From positions 6,965,001-7,029,000 of the forward strand of contig NZ_JAPEPW010000001.1 of the NCBI RefSeq assembly GCF_026339955.1: 64,000 bases of DNA, written 5' to 3'. The notes beneath the pieces are model-generated. The model was not told where the DNA came from. It saw only the letters and a list, made by a program, of their open reading frames with translations, and did not search any database. The stretch comes from Streptomyces sp. NBC_01549 (GTDB lineage: Bacteria; Actinomycetota; Actinomycetes; Streptomycetales; Streptomycetaceae). Positions 44,371 through 52,337 of the stretch are shown piece by piece (positions within the stretch are counted from its first letter, which is position 1; every line of letters starts with the position of its first letter). A program made the position numbers and the translations under genes.

Positions 44371-45822
44371 CACGGAGTCCGGCGCGGGCGCCCGGTCTTC
44401 GAGGTGCAGCCGCAGCCCCTCCGGCATCAGCGTCAGCCGCTCGGCGATCCGCAGCCGGTAGTCCGGCTGGGGCCGCAGCTCGTAGCGGCGCAGCAGCAGG
44501 CCCAGGACGAGCGTCGCCTCGTGCAGCGCGAACTGTCGGCCGATGCAGGCCCGCGCCCCGGTGCCGAACGGCTTGAAGGTGTGGGCGGGCCGGGACCGTA
44601 CGGCCCCCGGGTCGAAGCGGTCCGGGTCGAATTCCTCGGCGTTCGCGCCCCATACCTCCGGGTTGCGCTGCAGCAGCGTCGTCAGGACCAGGGTCCAGGC
44701 ACCCGTCCGCATCGGGTGGACCCCGCCCAGCACGGTGTCCTCGCGGGCCTCGCGCGCGAAGCCGGGCGCCGTCGGCCACAGCCGTAGCGATTCGTCGAGG
44801 ACCCGGCGGACGTAGCGCAACTTGGCGACCTGGTCGTAGGCGGGCAGGAGGGTGTCGCCCCAGACCCGGTCCACCTCGGCCCGTGCGCGGGCGGCGACGT
44901 CCGGGTGCTGGGCGAGGTAGTGCAGGGCGAAGGAGAGCGCGCCCGAGGTCGTCTCGTGGCCGGCGATCAGGAAGGTGATCACCTGGCGTCGGATGTTCTC
45001 GGGCGCCAGCCGCTCCCCGGTCTCGGGATGGGCGGTCTCCAGCATCCGGTCGAGCAGGTCACCCTCGCCGGAGGAGTGCTGACGGGCCGCGACGACGGCG
45101 TCGACCGTCTGGTTGAGGTACGCCACGTGCGCCTCGTTGCGACGGGTGGCCCCGCGCAGCAGTACCGGAGCCAGTGGCGCGGGGAGCACGTTGAGGCGCT
45201 GCGCGTAGGTCAGGGTGCCGACCATCGCGGTGACGAACGGGTGCGGCCTGGAGCGCTCGAAAGAGCCGAAGTCGTGGCCGAAGCCGGTGCGGGCGATGGT
45301 CTCCAGTGTCAGTTTCGTCATGTCGCCGGGAACGTTCACCGCCCGGCCCGCCGCGCGTTCCCCGTCCCAGCGCTCCATCAGCCGCTCGGTCACGGCGAGC
45401 ATCATCGGGTGGTAGCCCTCCATGGCCTCACGGCTGAAGCCCGGAGCGAGGACGTCGTGGGCCAGCTGCCAGTTCGGTTCGTGGTTGTACGCCGTGAACA
45501 GACCGTCCCCGGCGACCGGCCGGAGGTTGGCGACCCCGAGGCCGACGTGCTTGGCGAACCGTGTCTCGTCCGCCAGCTCGGCCGCGAGCTCGGCGCCCCA
45601 CACGAACACGATCTCCTTGCCGAAGCCCTTGCGCCGGAAGATCGGCCCGAGCCGGCGCCCGAATCGCATCGAGTCCTGCACCGGAGAGCGGACGTTCGCC
45701 CCGATCACATCCCCGACGAGGGGGAGCCGGTAGGGCGGGCGGGGGATGCGGTGCAGTTCGGGCCAGCCCAGCTCCGCGCTCCGGAACCCCTTGGGCAGCA
45801 CGGCCCCTGTCGTCTCCGCCAT
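44338..45822 (-). CDS. CYP102-like cytochrome P450 haem domain without reductase
   Basis: The 494-aa protein starts at ATG 45822. The N-terminal part (GLFTAYNHEPNWQLAHDVLA, FSREAMEGYHPMM) is very like the haem domain of P450-BM3. It has the I-helix AGHETTS, ExxR in DESLRLW and the haem loop FGTGARACIGRQFALHE with Cys426. After the haem domain the protein ends; the usual FMN/FAD reductase is absent. It probably hydroxylates fatty acids or similar, with electrons from a separate partner. A divergent TetR gene mirrors the BM3R1 arrangement of Bacillus. Confidence 0.9.
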   Translation of the reverse strand: MAETTGAVLPKGFRSAELGWPELHRIPRPPYRLPLVGDVIGANVRSPVQDSMRFGRRLGPIFRRKGFGKEIVFVWGAELAAELADETRFAKHVGLGVANLRPVAGDGLFTAYNHEPNWQLAHDVLAPGFSREAMEGYHPMMLAVTERLMERWDGERAAGRAVNVPGDMTKLTLETIARTGFGHDFGSFERSRPHPFVTAMVGTLTYAQRLNVLPAPLAPVLLRGATRRNEAHVAYLNQTVDAVVAARQHSSGEGDLLDRMLETAHPETGERLAPENIRRQVITFLIAGHETTSGALSFALHYLAQHPDVAARARAEVDRVWGDTLLPAYDQVAKLRYVRRVLDESLRLWPTAPGFAREAREDTVLGGVHPMRTGAWTLVLTTLLQRNPEVWGANAEEFDPDRFDPGAVRSRPAHTFKPFGTGARACIGRQFALHEATLVLGLLLRRYELRPQPDYRLRIAERLTLMPEGLRLHLEDRAPAPDSVSLRPVARAGD

Positions 45823-45883
45823 GACGCGATCTCCCTTGTGCCTGCGGCACGTCGACACTGCTGTCCTGACCCTGTTGTACGCG

Positions 45884-45923
45884 GGTTCAATAGTGGTTTT
45901 CAGTGTGATCCCCTTGTTGAACC
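45884..45923. promoter_or_regulatory. GGTTCAA/TTGAACC inverted arms between P450 and TetR genes
   Basis: GGTTCAA (45884-45890) and TTGAACC (45917-45923) are exact complements 26 bp apart, within the 122-bp divergent interval. It could be one looped site or two half-sites for the TetR regulator. Confidence 0.4.
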
Positions 45924-45944
45924 GACGTCAAGTAAGGTGCGGCC

Positions 45945-46562
45945 ATGATGGGCGAACAGGGGGAGCGGGGAGAGCGGACGCGCCGTCGGCTGAGTACCGA
46001 GGAGCGCAGGGAGCAGCTGTTGTCCGTCGGGGCGCGGCTGTTCTCGGAGAGCCCGTACGACGAGGTGTGGATCGAGCAGGTCGCCGAGATCGCCGGGGTC
46101 TCGCGCGGGCTCCTGTACCACTACTTCCCGACCAAGCGGGACTTCTTCGCGGCCGTCGTGGAGCGTGAGAGCGAGCGGATGCTGCGGCTGACGACGGCGG
46201 TGCCCGGCACCCCCGTCCGTGAGCAGCTGAGCGCCGGACTGGACACCTTCCTGGCGTACGTCGAGGCCCACGCGCACGGTTTCCGCGCCTTCCATCGCGC
46301 CGACGCGGCCGGTGACCAGGCCGTGCGCAAGGTCTATCAGAGGGCGCTGGCCGCGCAGGAGCGGCAGATCCTGGCGGCGCTCGACGCGGACCCCGACGTT
46401 CCCGGGGGGATCGAGGACCGGCCCGAGCTGCGGATCGCCGTCCGCGGCTGGCTCGCCTTCACCACGGCCGTGTGCCTGGAATGGCTCAGGGGGTCGGAGC
46501 TGACGCGGGAGCAGCTGCGGGATCTGTGCGCGCGGGCGCTTCTGGGTGCCATCGCGCCGTAA
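45945..46562 (+). CDS. TetR-family regulator, divergent to the CYP102-like gene
   Basis: The 205-aa protein has the TetR helix-turn-helix IEQVAEIAGVSRGLLYHYFP at about residues 43-62. The ligand-binding part is all helical and includes GDQAVRKVYQRALAAQERQI. ATG 45945 and ATG 45948 are adjacent alternatives. By analogy with BM3R1 it is likely to repress the P450 gene and itself and to respond to a fatty-acid-like ligand. Confidence 0.9.
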   Translation: MMGEQGERGERTRRRLSTEERREQLLSVGARLFSESPYDEVWIEQVAEIAGVSRGLLYHYFPTKRDFFAAVVERESERMLRLTTAVPGTPVREQLSAGLDTFLAYVEAHAHGFRAFHRADAAGDQAVRKVYQRALAAQERQILAALDADPDVPGGIEDRPELRIAVRGWLAFTTAVCLEWLRGSELTREQLRDLCARALLGAIAP

Positions 46563-46618
46563 CTCGTTCGAGGGTCGCGGGCGGGGCGTGGGTGGCGTGC
46601 ACCCGGATCTCCGATAGG

Positions 46619-46637
46619 TTAGGCAAGGCTTACCTAA
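46619..46637. promoter_or_regulatory. Iron box (DmdR/IdeR type)
   Basis: TTAGGCAAGGCTTACCTAA matches the 19-bp iron box TTAGGTTAGGCTNACCTAA in all but two defined positions. It is centred 21 bp upstream of the next ATG and overlaps its ribosome-binding site region. Iron-replete cells should repress the downstream gene. Confidence 0.8.
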
Positions 46638-46648
46638 AGGAGGTTGGG

Positions 46649-47386
46649 ATGGGTGACCGCATGGGTGACCGTCATGGCTGGACGGCCGCGCCCGCCGCTG
46701 CTGAGCGCGCCCGCTCGGTGCTCGCCGCGGCATGGTCCTGCGCGGTGACCGCGGAGGGTGGCAGGGAGGAGCTCGTCGGCGCGCACACCGTCACCGCGGA
46801 CGGCCGCGTGCTCCTGCACGTACCGGACGACAGCACACTGACGGCCGCGGCGGTGTGCGCGCCGCGCGGGGAGCCCTCCGCCGTCCTGGAGTTCGCGGAC
46901 GTCGCGCCCGTGCCGGTGCGGGGCCGGATCCGCACCCGGCTCTGGATGGCCGGCCGGTTCGTCCTGGCGGACGGGTATCTGGAGTTCCGGCCCTCGCGTG
47001 TGGTGCTGCGCGGGGCGTCCGGTGCGCTCGTGGTGGACCTCGACGAGTTCGCGGACGCCGTCCCCGACCCGCTCGCGACGGCCGAGGCGAGCCTGCTCAC
47101 CCATCTGGCCGACGCGCATCCGGACGCCGTCGAGCGGCTGACCCGCCTCGTCGAGCCCGACAGCCTGCACGGCGCGGTCCGCGTCCAGCCGCTCGCCGTC
47201 GACCGGCACGGATTGACACTGCGGATCGAACGGGCGCGCGGCAACGGCGACGTACGCCTGCCCTTCCACTCGCCGGCCGACGACGTCTCGCAGCTCACCG
47301 AGCGGATGCATGTACTGCTCACGCAGGCGAGCTCCGCCTCCTGTCCCCGCGCGCTACAGCGGCAGCGCACAGACGGCGACGGGTGA
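46649..47386 (+). CDS. DUF2470-like protein under iron control
   Basis: 245 aa from ATG 46649, with AAAGGAGG just upstream. The N-terminal 140 residues have a split-barrel feel (LLHVPDDSTLTAAAV, RTRLWMAGRFVLADGYLEFR). The C-terminal part has ASLLTHLADAHPDAVERLTR, the HxxxxHPDAV pattern of DUF2470, a domain found with haem oxygenase-like HugZ enzymes. Together with the iron box this suggests a role in haem iron release or iron homeostasis. Its last 33 bp overlap the convergent lactonase gene. Confidence 0.85.
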   Translation: MGDRMGDRHGWTAAPAAAERARSVLAAAWSCAVTAEGGREELVGAHTVTADGRVLLHVPDDSTLTAAAVCAPRGEPSAVLEFADVAPVPVRGRIRTRLWMAGRFVLADGYLEFRPSRVVLRGASGALVVDLDEFADAVPDPLATAEASLLTHLADAHPDAVERLTRLVEPDSLHGAVRVQPLAVDRHGLTLRIERARGNGDVRLPFHSPADDVSQLTERMHVLLTQASSASCPRALQRQRTDGDG

Positions 47387-48574
47387 GGTGAACGGCTTGC
47401 CCGCGCGCCGGAGTTCACCGCTCGCGCCGTCGACGTGGAAGACACTGACCGTGCTCGAGCGCTGGTTCGCCGTGAACAGCAGCCCTTCGTCCGGTGAGAA
47501 GGCGACGTGGCGCGGGAAGTCGCCGTCGACCGGCACGGTGTCCAGGAGCCGCAACCGGGCGCCGGCCGCCTCGACCGCGTACCGCGTCAGGCTGTTGTGG
47601 CCGCGGTTGGCGAGATAGGCGTACGACCCGTTCGACGTCACCAGGATCTGCGCCGGGTAGTTCGTGCCCGTGCCCGTGCCGGTGGACTGCGGGTCGCCCG
47701 GGGTGAGCCGTCCGCTCGCCGGGTCGTACGCGCAGACCACGACCGTGTTGTCGACCTCGTTCGCGAGATAGGCGAAACGGCCGGCGGGGTGGAAGGTGAG
47801 ATGGCGCGGTCCCGCGCCCGGCCGGGTGTGCGCTTGGGAGACCTCGGTGAGTGTTCCCTTCGCCTGGTCCAGACGGTAGGTGTAGACCGTGTCGGTGCCC
47901 AGGTCGACGGCGAGGACATGCCCGCCGTCGGGGCTGGTGAGGAACTGGTGGGCGTGCGGGCCGTCGTGGCTGTGGCCCGGTGCCGGACTGGAATGTGCGA
48001 CCAGGTCGGTGCGCTCGCCGAGTGCGCCCGAGGCGTCGATGGGGTGCACGACCACGCTGCCCGAGGTGTAGTTGGCGCTCAGCAGCCAGCGTCCGCTCGG
48101 ATGCACGGAGAGATGACAGGGGCCCGCGCCACCGGTGCTCCGGGTGCCCAGCACTCGGTTGTCGGCGAGCCGTACCGCCGTCACAGCGCCTTCGGGCCGC
48201 TCGTCGACCGCGTACAGCGTGTGGCCCTTCGGATGTGCGGCGAGGTACGACGGGTCGCCGATGCCGGTGAGCGTGCCGGTGGCGGTGACGGAACCCGTCG
48301 CCGTGCCGTACGTGGCCAGGCCGATCCCCTTCCCGCCGCCCGCGACCGAGGTGTAGGTGCCGAGGAACAGCCGGCGGACGGTGGAGGGGGCCGGCGCGGG
48401 GGCCGAGGTGGTGAGGGAGCCGTCGGCGGGTGGGGCCGTGGTCGCGGGGCGGGTGCGCGGCGCGGCCGGTGCCGGAACCGTCGTAGCCGCGGCGATCCCC
48501 GCCAGCGCTCCGACGAACCGGCGCCTGCGCCAGCCGCCGCCCGTCTCCCGCGCCGGATCTGCACCACTGTTCAT
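47354..48574 (-). CDS. Secreted lactonase-family beta-propeller protein
   Basis: 406 aa from ATG 48574. The N-terminus has a Tat-like signal (RRRRFVGALAGIAAATTVPA) and an Ala/Pro-rich linker. The propeller domain has FLGTYTSVAGGGKGIGLATY, YLAAHPKGHTLYAVDERPE, PCHLSVHPSGRWLLSANYTS and AFSPDEGLLFTANQRSSTVS, as in the 6-phosphogluconolactonase (Pgl/LpqT) family. Secretion argues against a pentose-phosphate role. Its ribosome-binding site lies in one arm of a 12-bp inverted repeat. Confidence 0.85.
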   Translation of the reverse strand: MNSGADPARETGGGWRRRRFVGALAGIAAATTVPAPAAPRTRPATTAPPADGSLTTSAPAPAPSTVRRLFLGTYTSVAGGGKGIGLATYGTATGSVTATGTLTGIGDPSYLAAHPKGHTLYAVDERPEGAVTAVRLADNRVLGTRSTGGAGPCHLSVHPSGRWLLSANYTSGSVVVHPIDASGALGERTDLVAHSSPAPGHSHDGPHAHQFLTSPDGGHVLAVDLGTDTVYTYRLDQAKGTLTEVSQAHTRPGAGPRHLTFHPAGRFAYLANEVDNTVVVCAYDPASGRLTPGDPQSTGTGTGTNYPAQILVTSNGSYAYLANRGHNSLTRYAVEAAGARLRLLDTVPVDGDFPRHVAFSPDEGLLFTANQRSSTVSVFHVDGASGELRRAGKPFTSPVAVCALPL

Positions 48575-48637
48575 ACCTGCACCTCGGGTGTCGGTCGACT
48601 CGGTCGTCACAGCCACCTTGGCGTGCGACACCCGAGG
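48575..48637 (-). promoter_or_regulatory. Leader hairpin that can hide the lactonase ribosome-binding site
   Basis: On the minus strand CCTCGGGTGTCG (48637-48626) pairs perfectly with CGACACCCGAGG (48593-48582), leaving a 32-base loop. GAGG at the end of the second arm is the best Shine-Dalgarno, 7 bases before the ATG. If transcription starts upstream, the stem would block translation until it is opened. Confidence 0.5.
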
Positions 48638-48690
48638 AGTGCAAGCGCGGCAATGGATGTTGCGTCCTGCGCAACGACTGGGTGGGCCGC

Positions 48691-49731
48691 CTACCAGTCT
48701 CCGTCCTCGACCGGCTTGCCCGGCGCGTCACCCAGCTGCTTCACCTGGTGGGGCGAGGGTTCCTGCCAGGGCTCGTGGTCGTCGCCGAGCCACTCGCCGA
48801 CCGGCCGCACCGAGCTCAGGGAGTCGGTGGGGGCGATGTCCTGGGCCGTGTCGTCGTAGTACTCGAACCAGGGCAGTCCGGCCCGTGTGTAGGCCGCGCG
48901 GTCGACAGGGGACGGCGGGGGAGCCTCGCCCGTGATCCGGCGCCACTCGGGAGGCGTCACAAGATGTACGAAAACCCGGCCGACGGGCTCCCTGGCCCAG
49001 GCGCCGCGCGATCGCTCGTCCCGGTAGACCTCCTGGCGCATCGAGCCTCCCACACCGAGTCCCATGGCCGGGGCGCTCCTCGGGCGGCCCGCCGAGGCGG
49101 GCGCGGCGGCCATCGCGGCGCCGGGAGCCGGCGGCGGGGCGCCATAGGCGGACACACTCTTCACCGACCTCGCGCTCACGGTCCGGCGGCGCTCCCGCTC
49201 ACGCCACTTCGCGAGCTCCGCGTCATTCAGCCGGAAGGACTGCAGCTGCACGCCGCCCCACACCTCCTCGCCGGTGACCTGGCCCTCGACCGTGGCGCCG
49301 AGCCCCAGCGGCACGGCGACGAACTGGCGGACCGTGCCCTTCCCGGAGTGGATGCCGTCGAGCCACGGCTGGCGGGGGAGCACCACATAGTTCTGCGGGT
49401 CCTGGGTGAGCAGGGAGCTCCACGGCTCGCCCGAGACCGCGCACACCTTGCCCACCCCGACCTGCAACGCGGCCGGCTCCGTCGAGCCCGCGAAGCTCAG
49501 CCACATCGCCTCGCGCAGATACACCGGCAGCATCACACCGCCGCGCGCACGCCACTCGGCGGGCACGGTGTCCGCGTAGTCCTCGACGCGGCGCAGGGGG
49601 AACTCGCCGAGCCCCGGTGGCAGTTCGTGCGTGCCCGTCTCGGGCAGGCGCAGCGTCCGTATGAACCGGATCCGCACCCCGCCCGGCAAGCGCAGTGTTT
49701 TCCCGTCGATCCGCACAGCGTCGTCGGTCAT
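48691..49731 (-). CDS. Uncharacterised 346-aa protein, integral-to-Streptomyces type
   Basis: I do not recognise a domain. The protein starts MTDDAVRIDGKTLRL at ATG 49731. Residues 1-170 are rich in beta strands (RIRFIRTLRLPETGTHELPP, GVMLPVYLREAMWLSF). A flexible Ala/Pro-rich linker near 195-230 follows, then a C-terminal part with acidic PWFEYYDDTAQDIAPTDSL. No signal peptide or helix. It sits 51 bp from the FUSC gene on the same strand, so the two may be co-transcribed. Confidence 0.6.
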   Translation of the reverse strand: MTDDAVRIDGKTLRLPGGVRIRFIRTLRLPETGTHELPPGLGEFPLRRVEDYADTVPAEWRARGGVMLPVYLREAMWLSFAGSTEPAALQVGVGKVCAVSGEPWSSLLTQDPQNYVVLPRQPWLDGIHSGKGTVRQFVAVPLGLGATVEGQVTGEEVWGGVQLQSFRLNDAELAKWRERERRRTVSARSVKSVSAYGAPPPAPGAAMAAAPASAGRPRSAPAMGLGVGGSMRQEVYRDERSRGAWAREPVGRVFVHLVTPPEWRRITGEAPPPSPVDRAAYTRAGLPWFEYYDDTAQDIAPTDSLSSVRPVGEWLGDDHEPWQEPSPHQVKQLGDAPGKPVEDGDW

Positions 49732-49782
49732 CCGCCCGCTCCCCCCGTCGTCGCCCCCGCTCCTTACGCGGAACGGCTGTCC

Positions 49783-51054
49783 TCAGAGAGAACGACCGGA
49801 GACGGGGGGACGGTTCCGGTCCGAGCGCGGCCGTCGCGGCCCGCGGGGCATCCGAAGGCGCCGCCGCAGCCGGATGAGATGGTGACGGCGCTCGCGTTCT
49901 TCGCGGGTGCCGCGGTCGAGCTCCTCCAGGAGCCGCCGTGAGCGGTGCTCCGTGTCCAGCTCGTCCAGGATGCGGTTGACCTCGGTGAGGACGGCGCCGT
50001 GCAGCTGCCACTGCCGGGCGTCCCGCTGCACCTCCTCCAGCAGCAGCTGGGCCAGCTTGTCGCGGGTCGCCGCGGCCGTGGACAGCTCCGCGGCGAGCCG
50101 GGCCTCCGCCGACTCGGCGTTCTGGCTGACGTCCGTGGTCACCAGGACCGCGAAACTCACCACGGCGTCGCCCACTTCCGACAGCAGCTGCTCCAGCGTC
50201 GCCCCCACCTGCGGTTCGAACAGCGGGTCGGGATCGCGCTCCTTGGCGAGGTCGGTCAGGGTGCGGGCGAGCACCCGCAGCACCACCGTGCAGATCTCCA
50301 GCGTGTCGAGGCCGGTACGCAGCACGATCCGGTGCAGCAGGCCCTCCCGTACGCGCGGATTGAGCTTGAGGCTGTCCTCGGCCTGCCGGAGCGCCGCGTC
50401 CACCTGGACGATGTCGTGGTCCAGGCGGCGCGCCTCGTGCAGCCGGGCGGTCGCGTGCTCGACGGGAGTACGGCCCGCCGCCTCCTCGCCCATGCGCAAC
50501 ATCAACTGGCGCACCCGCCGTGCCAGATCCCCGATGGACTCGCCGGCCGCGCCCACCCATACAGGGGGAGCGAAGAGCAGATTGCAGCCGAGTCCGACCA
50601 CCGCGCCGATCAGTGTCTCCAGCACCCTGGCCCAGGCCGTGTCCCCGACCCTGGTCACGCCGAGCACCAGCATCGCGCTGATCGCCACCTCGGGCACGAA
50701 CTCGCTGACCCGGACGAGATGGCCGACGGCCAGCGAGGCGAGGATGAGCAGGGCCAGACTCCACCACGTCAGACCCACGAGAACGCTGAAGGCGATGGCG
50801 ACGACGACACCCGCCACCACGGAGTTCACCCGGCGGATGCCGGTGGTGAGGGTGGCGTAGAGCGTGACCTGCACGACCAGGAGCGCGGTGAGCGGGGCGG
50901 TGAGCGGCGCGGGCTCCGGACTGAGCCGCAGCGCGATCACATACGCGACGGTCGCGGCCGCGGCCGACCGCACCGACTGGACGACCACGGGTTCCTGGTG
51001 CCACTTCCGCAACTGTGCACCTGCCATGGCCCACGCACCACGTACGTCTCGCAT
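49783..51054 (-). CDS. FUSC-family aromatic-acid-exporter-like membrane protein
   Basis: 423 aa from ATG 51054. Six membrane helices fill the first 170 residues (TVAYVIALRLSPEPAPLTAP, TLYATLTTGIRRVNSVVAGV, ILASLAVGHLVRVSEFVPEV, ISAMLVLGVTRVGDTAWARV). A long helical cytoplasmic domain with Leu/Glu heptad-like runs follows, and a basic tail. That is the FUSC/ArAE layout. The substrate is unknown. Confidence 0.8.
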   Translation of the reverse strand: MRDVRGAWAMAGAQLRKWHQEPVVVQSVRSAAAATVAYVIALRLSPEPAPLTAPLTALLVVQVTLYATLTTGIRRVNSVVAGVVVAIAFSVLVGLTWWSLALLILASLAVGHLVRVSEFVPEVAISAMLVLGVTRVGDTAWARVLETLIGAVVGLGCNLLFAPPVWVGAAGESIGDLARRVRQLMLRMGEEAAGRTPVEHATARLHEARRLDHDIVQVDAALRQAEDSLKLNPRVREGLLHRIVLRTGLDTLEICTVVLRVLARTLTDLAKERDPDPLFEPQVGATLEQLLSEVGDAVVSFAVLVTTDVSQNAESAEARLAAELSTAAATRDKLAQLLLEEVQRDARQWQLHGAVLTEVNRILDELDTEHRSRRLLEELDRGTREERERRHHLIRLRRRLRMPRGPRRPRSDRNRPPVSGRSL

Positions 51055-51287
51055 CCTTGGCCTTTTCCCTTTTCGCAGGTGTACCGAACGTGCTGATCGA
51101 GGACCGTAACTGTCCGCAAGGGAGCCTAGTTTGTTCTCCCTGGTCGGAAGGCGTCCAGGGGGACCAGGAGTGAGCGGTCTCGCGGGCTTCGAACAAACGA
51201 GTTGCGGATGTCCCGTCCGGCCAGTGATCTTTAGGGGTACCCCAGTGGGGGCGAGGACGTGAGGGGACAGGGCGGGGGAGGGGTCCG

Positions 51288-52181
51288 GTGGATCTCGGGG
51301 ACGGTCGCACACCTCAGGAGCGGGCGCTGCGCCATGTCGCGGCTCGATCCCGCGGTCCGGCGGTGGATCCGGCGCTGCGCATCACCCTGAACTTCCACCC
51401 CGACCGGCTGGTGGGCGGGCTCCCGATCCTGGAGGCACTGGCCCGGGACGGCACGTACGTCTCGCAGTTCGTCACCGGCACGAGCAACGGCGGGCTCACC
51501 GCGCACCCCGGCGGCGACCGCTGGCGCTGGGAGAGCCGGATCTTCGGCGCGGCGTACGACGCCGAACCCGCGCGCGAGCGCCCCGTGTACGGCGGACTGA
51601 ACTTCCGGCGCCAGGTCGTCGGCGCGGCGCCCCGCTTCGGCTCCTCGCACTTCCGACTGACCGGTGCGGCGCTGCGGCGGACCACCTTCTGCTACCCCGA
51701 CAGCGCGGCCGAGCCGTCCGCGTTCGGAGTCGCCGCCGGGATGTCACTGATCGAACTGGCCGAGGCGGACGAACAGGACGCGCTCAACGACTACATCGAG
51801 GCACAGGTGCACGGACCTGTCGACCTGGCCGGTGACACGGAGGCCCTGGTCCTGGACGCGAGCTACCGGGGCACGGCCGTCGAGGCGGCGGCCCGGCGGC
51901 TCCCGTGCCCCGTGGAGTGGCACCCCGGGTACCGGCTCCCGGTCGAGGAACTGCGCCGCCACCCGGACTTCCGCGGTCCCGAGTCCGTCGCGCTCGGCGC
52001 CCGCATCGCCGAGGACGGCCGGCTCGACCCCCGGATCATCGGGGACGCCGCCCACACCGGCCGCCACGAACTGCAGGACCTGAAGATGGTGTGGCACTGC
52101 CTCGCGCGCTTCGGCGCCCCTCAGGGGGCGGTCGCCGCCGTGGGCGGCCACACTCCCCGAGTCAGTACGCCCAGCGCGTAG
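51288..52181 (+). CDS. DUF3626 protein
   Basis: 297 aa from the GTG at 51288 after GGAGGGG. It contains LNFHPDRLVGGLPILEALAR, YVSQFVTGTSNGGLTAHPGG, FGAAYDAEPARERPVYGGLN and RRTTFCYPDSAAEP, which I recognise as DUF3626; the conserved HPD, SNG and YGGLN motifs hint at an enzyme. The last 15 residues (VAAVGGHTPRVSTPSA) look out of character and may reflect a changed C-terminus where the CYP102 reductase relic begins. Confidence 0.8.
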   Translation: MDLGDGRTPQERALRHVAARSRGPAVDPALRITLNFHPDRLVGGLPILEALARDGTYVSQFVTGTSNGGLTAHPGGDRWRWESRIFGAAYDAEPARERPVYGGLNFRRQVVGAAPRFGSSHFRLTGAALRRTTFCYPDSAAEPSAFGVAAGMSLIELAEADEQDALNDYIEAQVHGPVDLAGDTEALVLDASYRGTAVEAAARRLPCPVEWHPGYRLPVEELRRHPDFRGPESVALGARIAEDGRLDPRIIGDAAHTGRHELQDLKMVWHCLARFGAPQGAVAAVGGHTPRVSTPSA

Positions 52182-52324
52182 GCGCGCGCGACCAGTTCCG
52201 CGAGGCCTTCCGTACGCTGTACCAGGACCGTACGCCGGACGCGGACGAGGCGACCGCCGAGAGGTGGCTGAACGAGCTGATCGCGACCGGGCGTTACGTG
52301 GAGGACGTGTACGCGGCCGGGTGA
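52172..52324 (+). pseudogene. Relic of a CYP102-type reductase C-terminus
   Basis: In another frame after DUF3626, about 48 codons read FREAFRTLYQDRT, ATAERWLNELIATGRYVEDV and YAAG before TGA. This matches the extreme C-terminus of self-sufficient P450s (a helix, then WL-x2-L-x3-GRY-x2-DVWAG in P450-BM3). The NADPH domain that should precede it is missing. It could derive from the same lost reductase as the haem-only P450 at 44338. Confidence 0.55.
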
Positions 52325-52337
52325 CCGAAAGGGCGGG

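Noticed and set aside
51234..51243. GGGGTACCCC palindrome ahead of the DUF3626 gene
   Set aside because: Ten bases is short in GC-rich DNA and it does not align with a promoter that I can identify.
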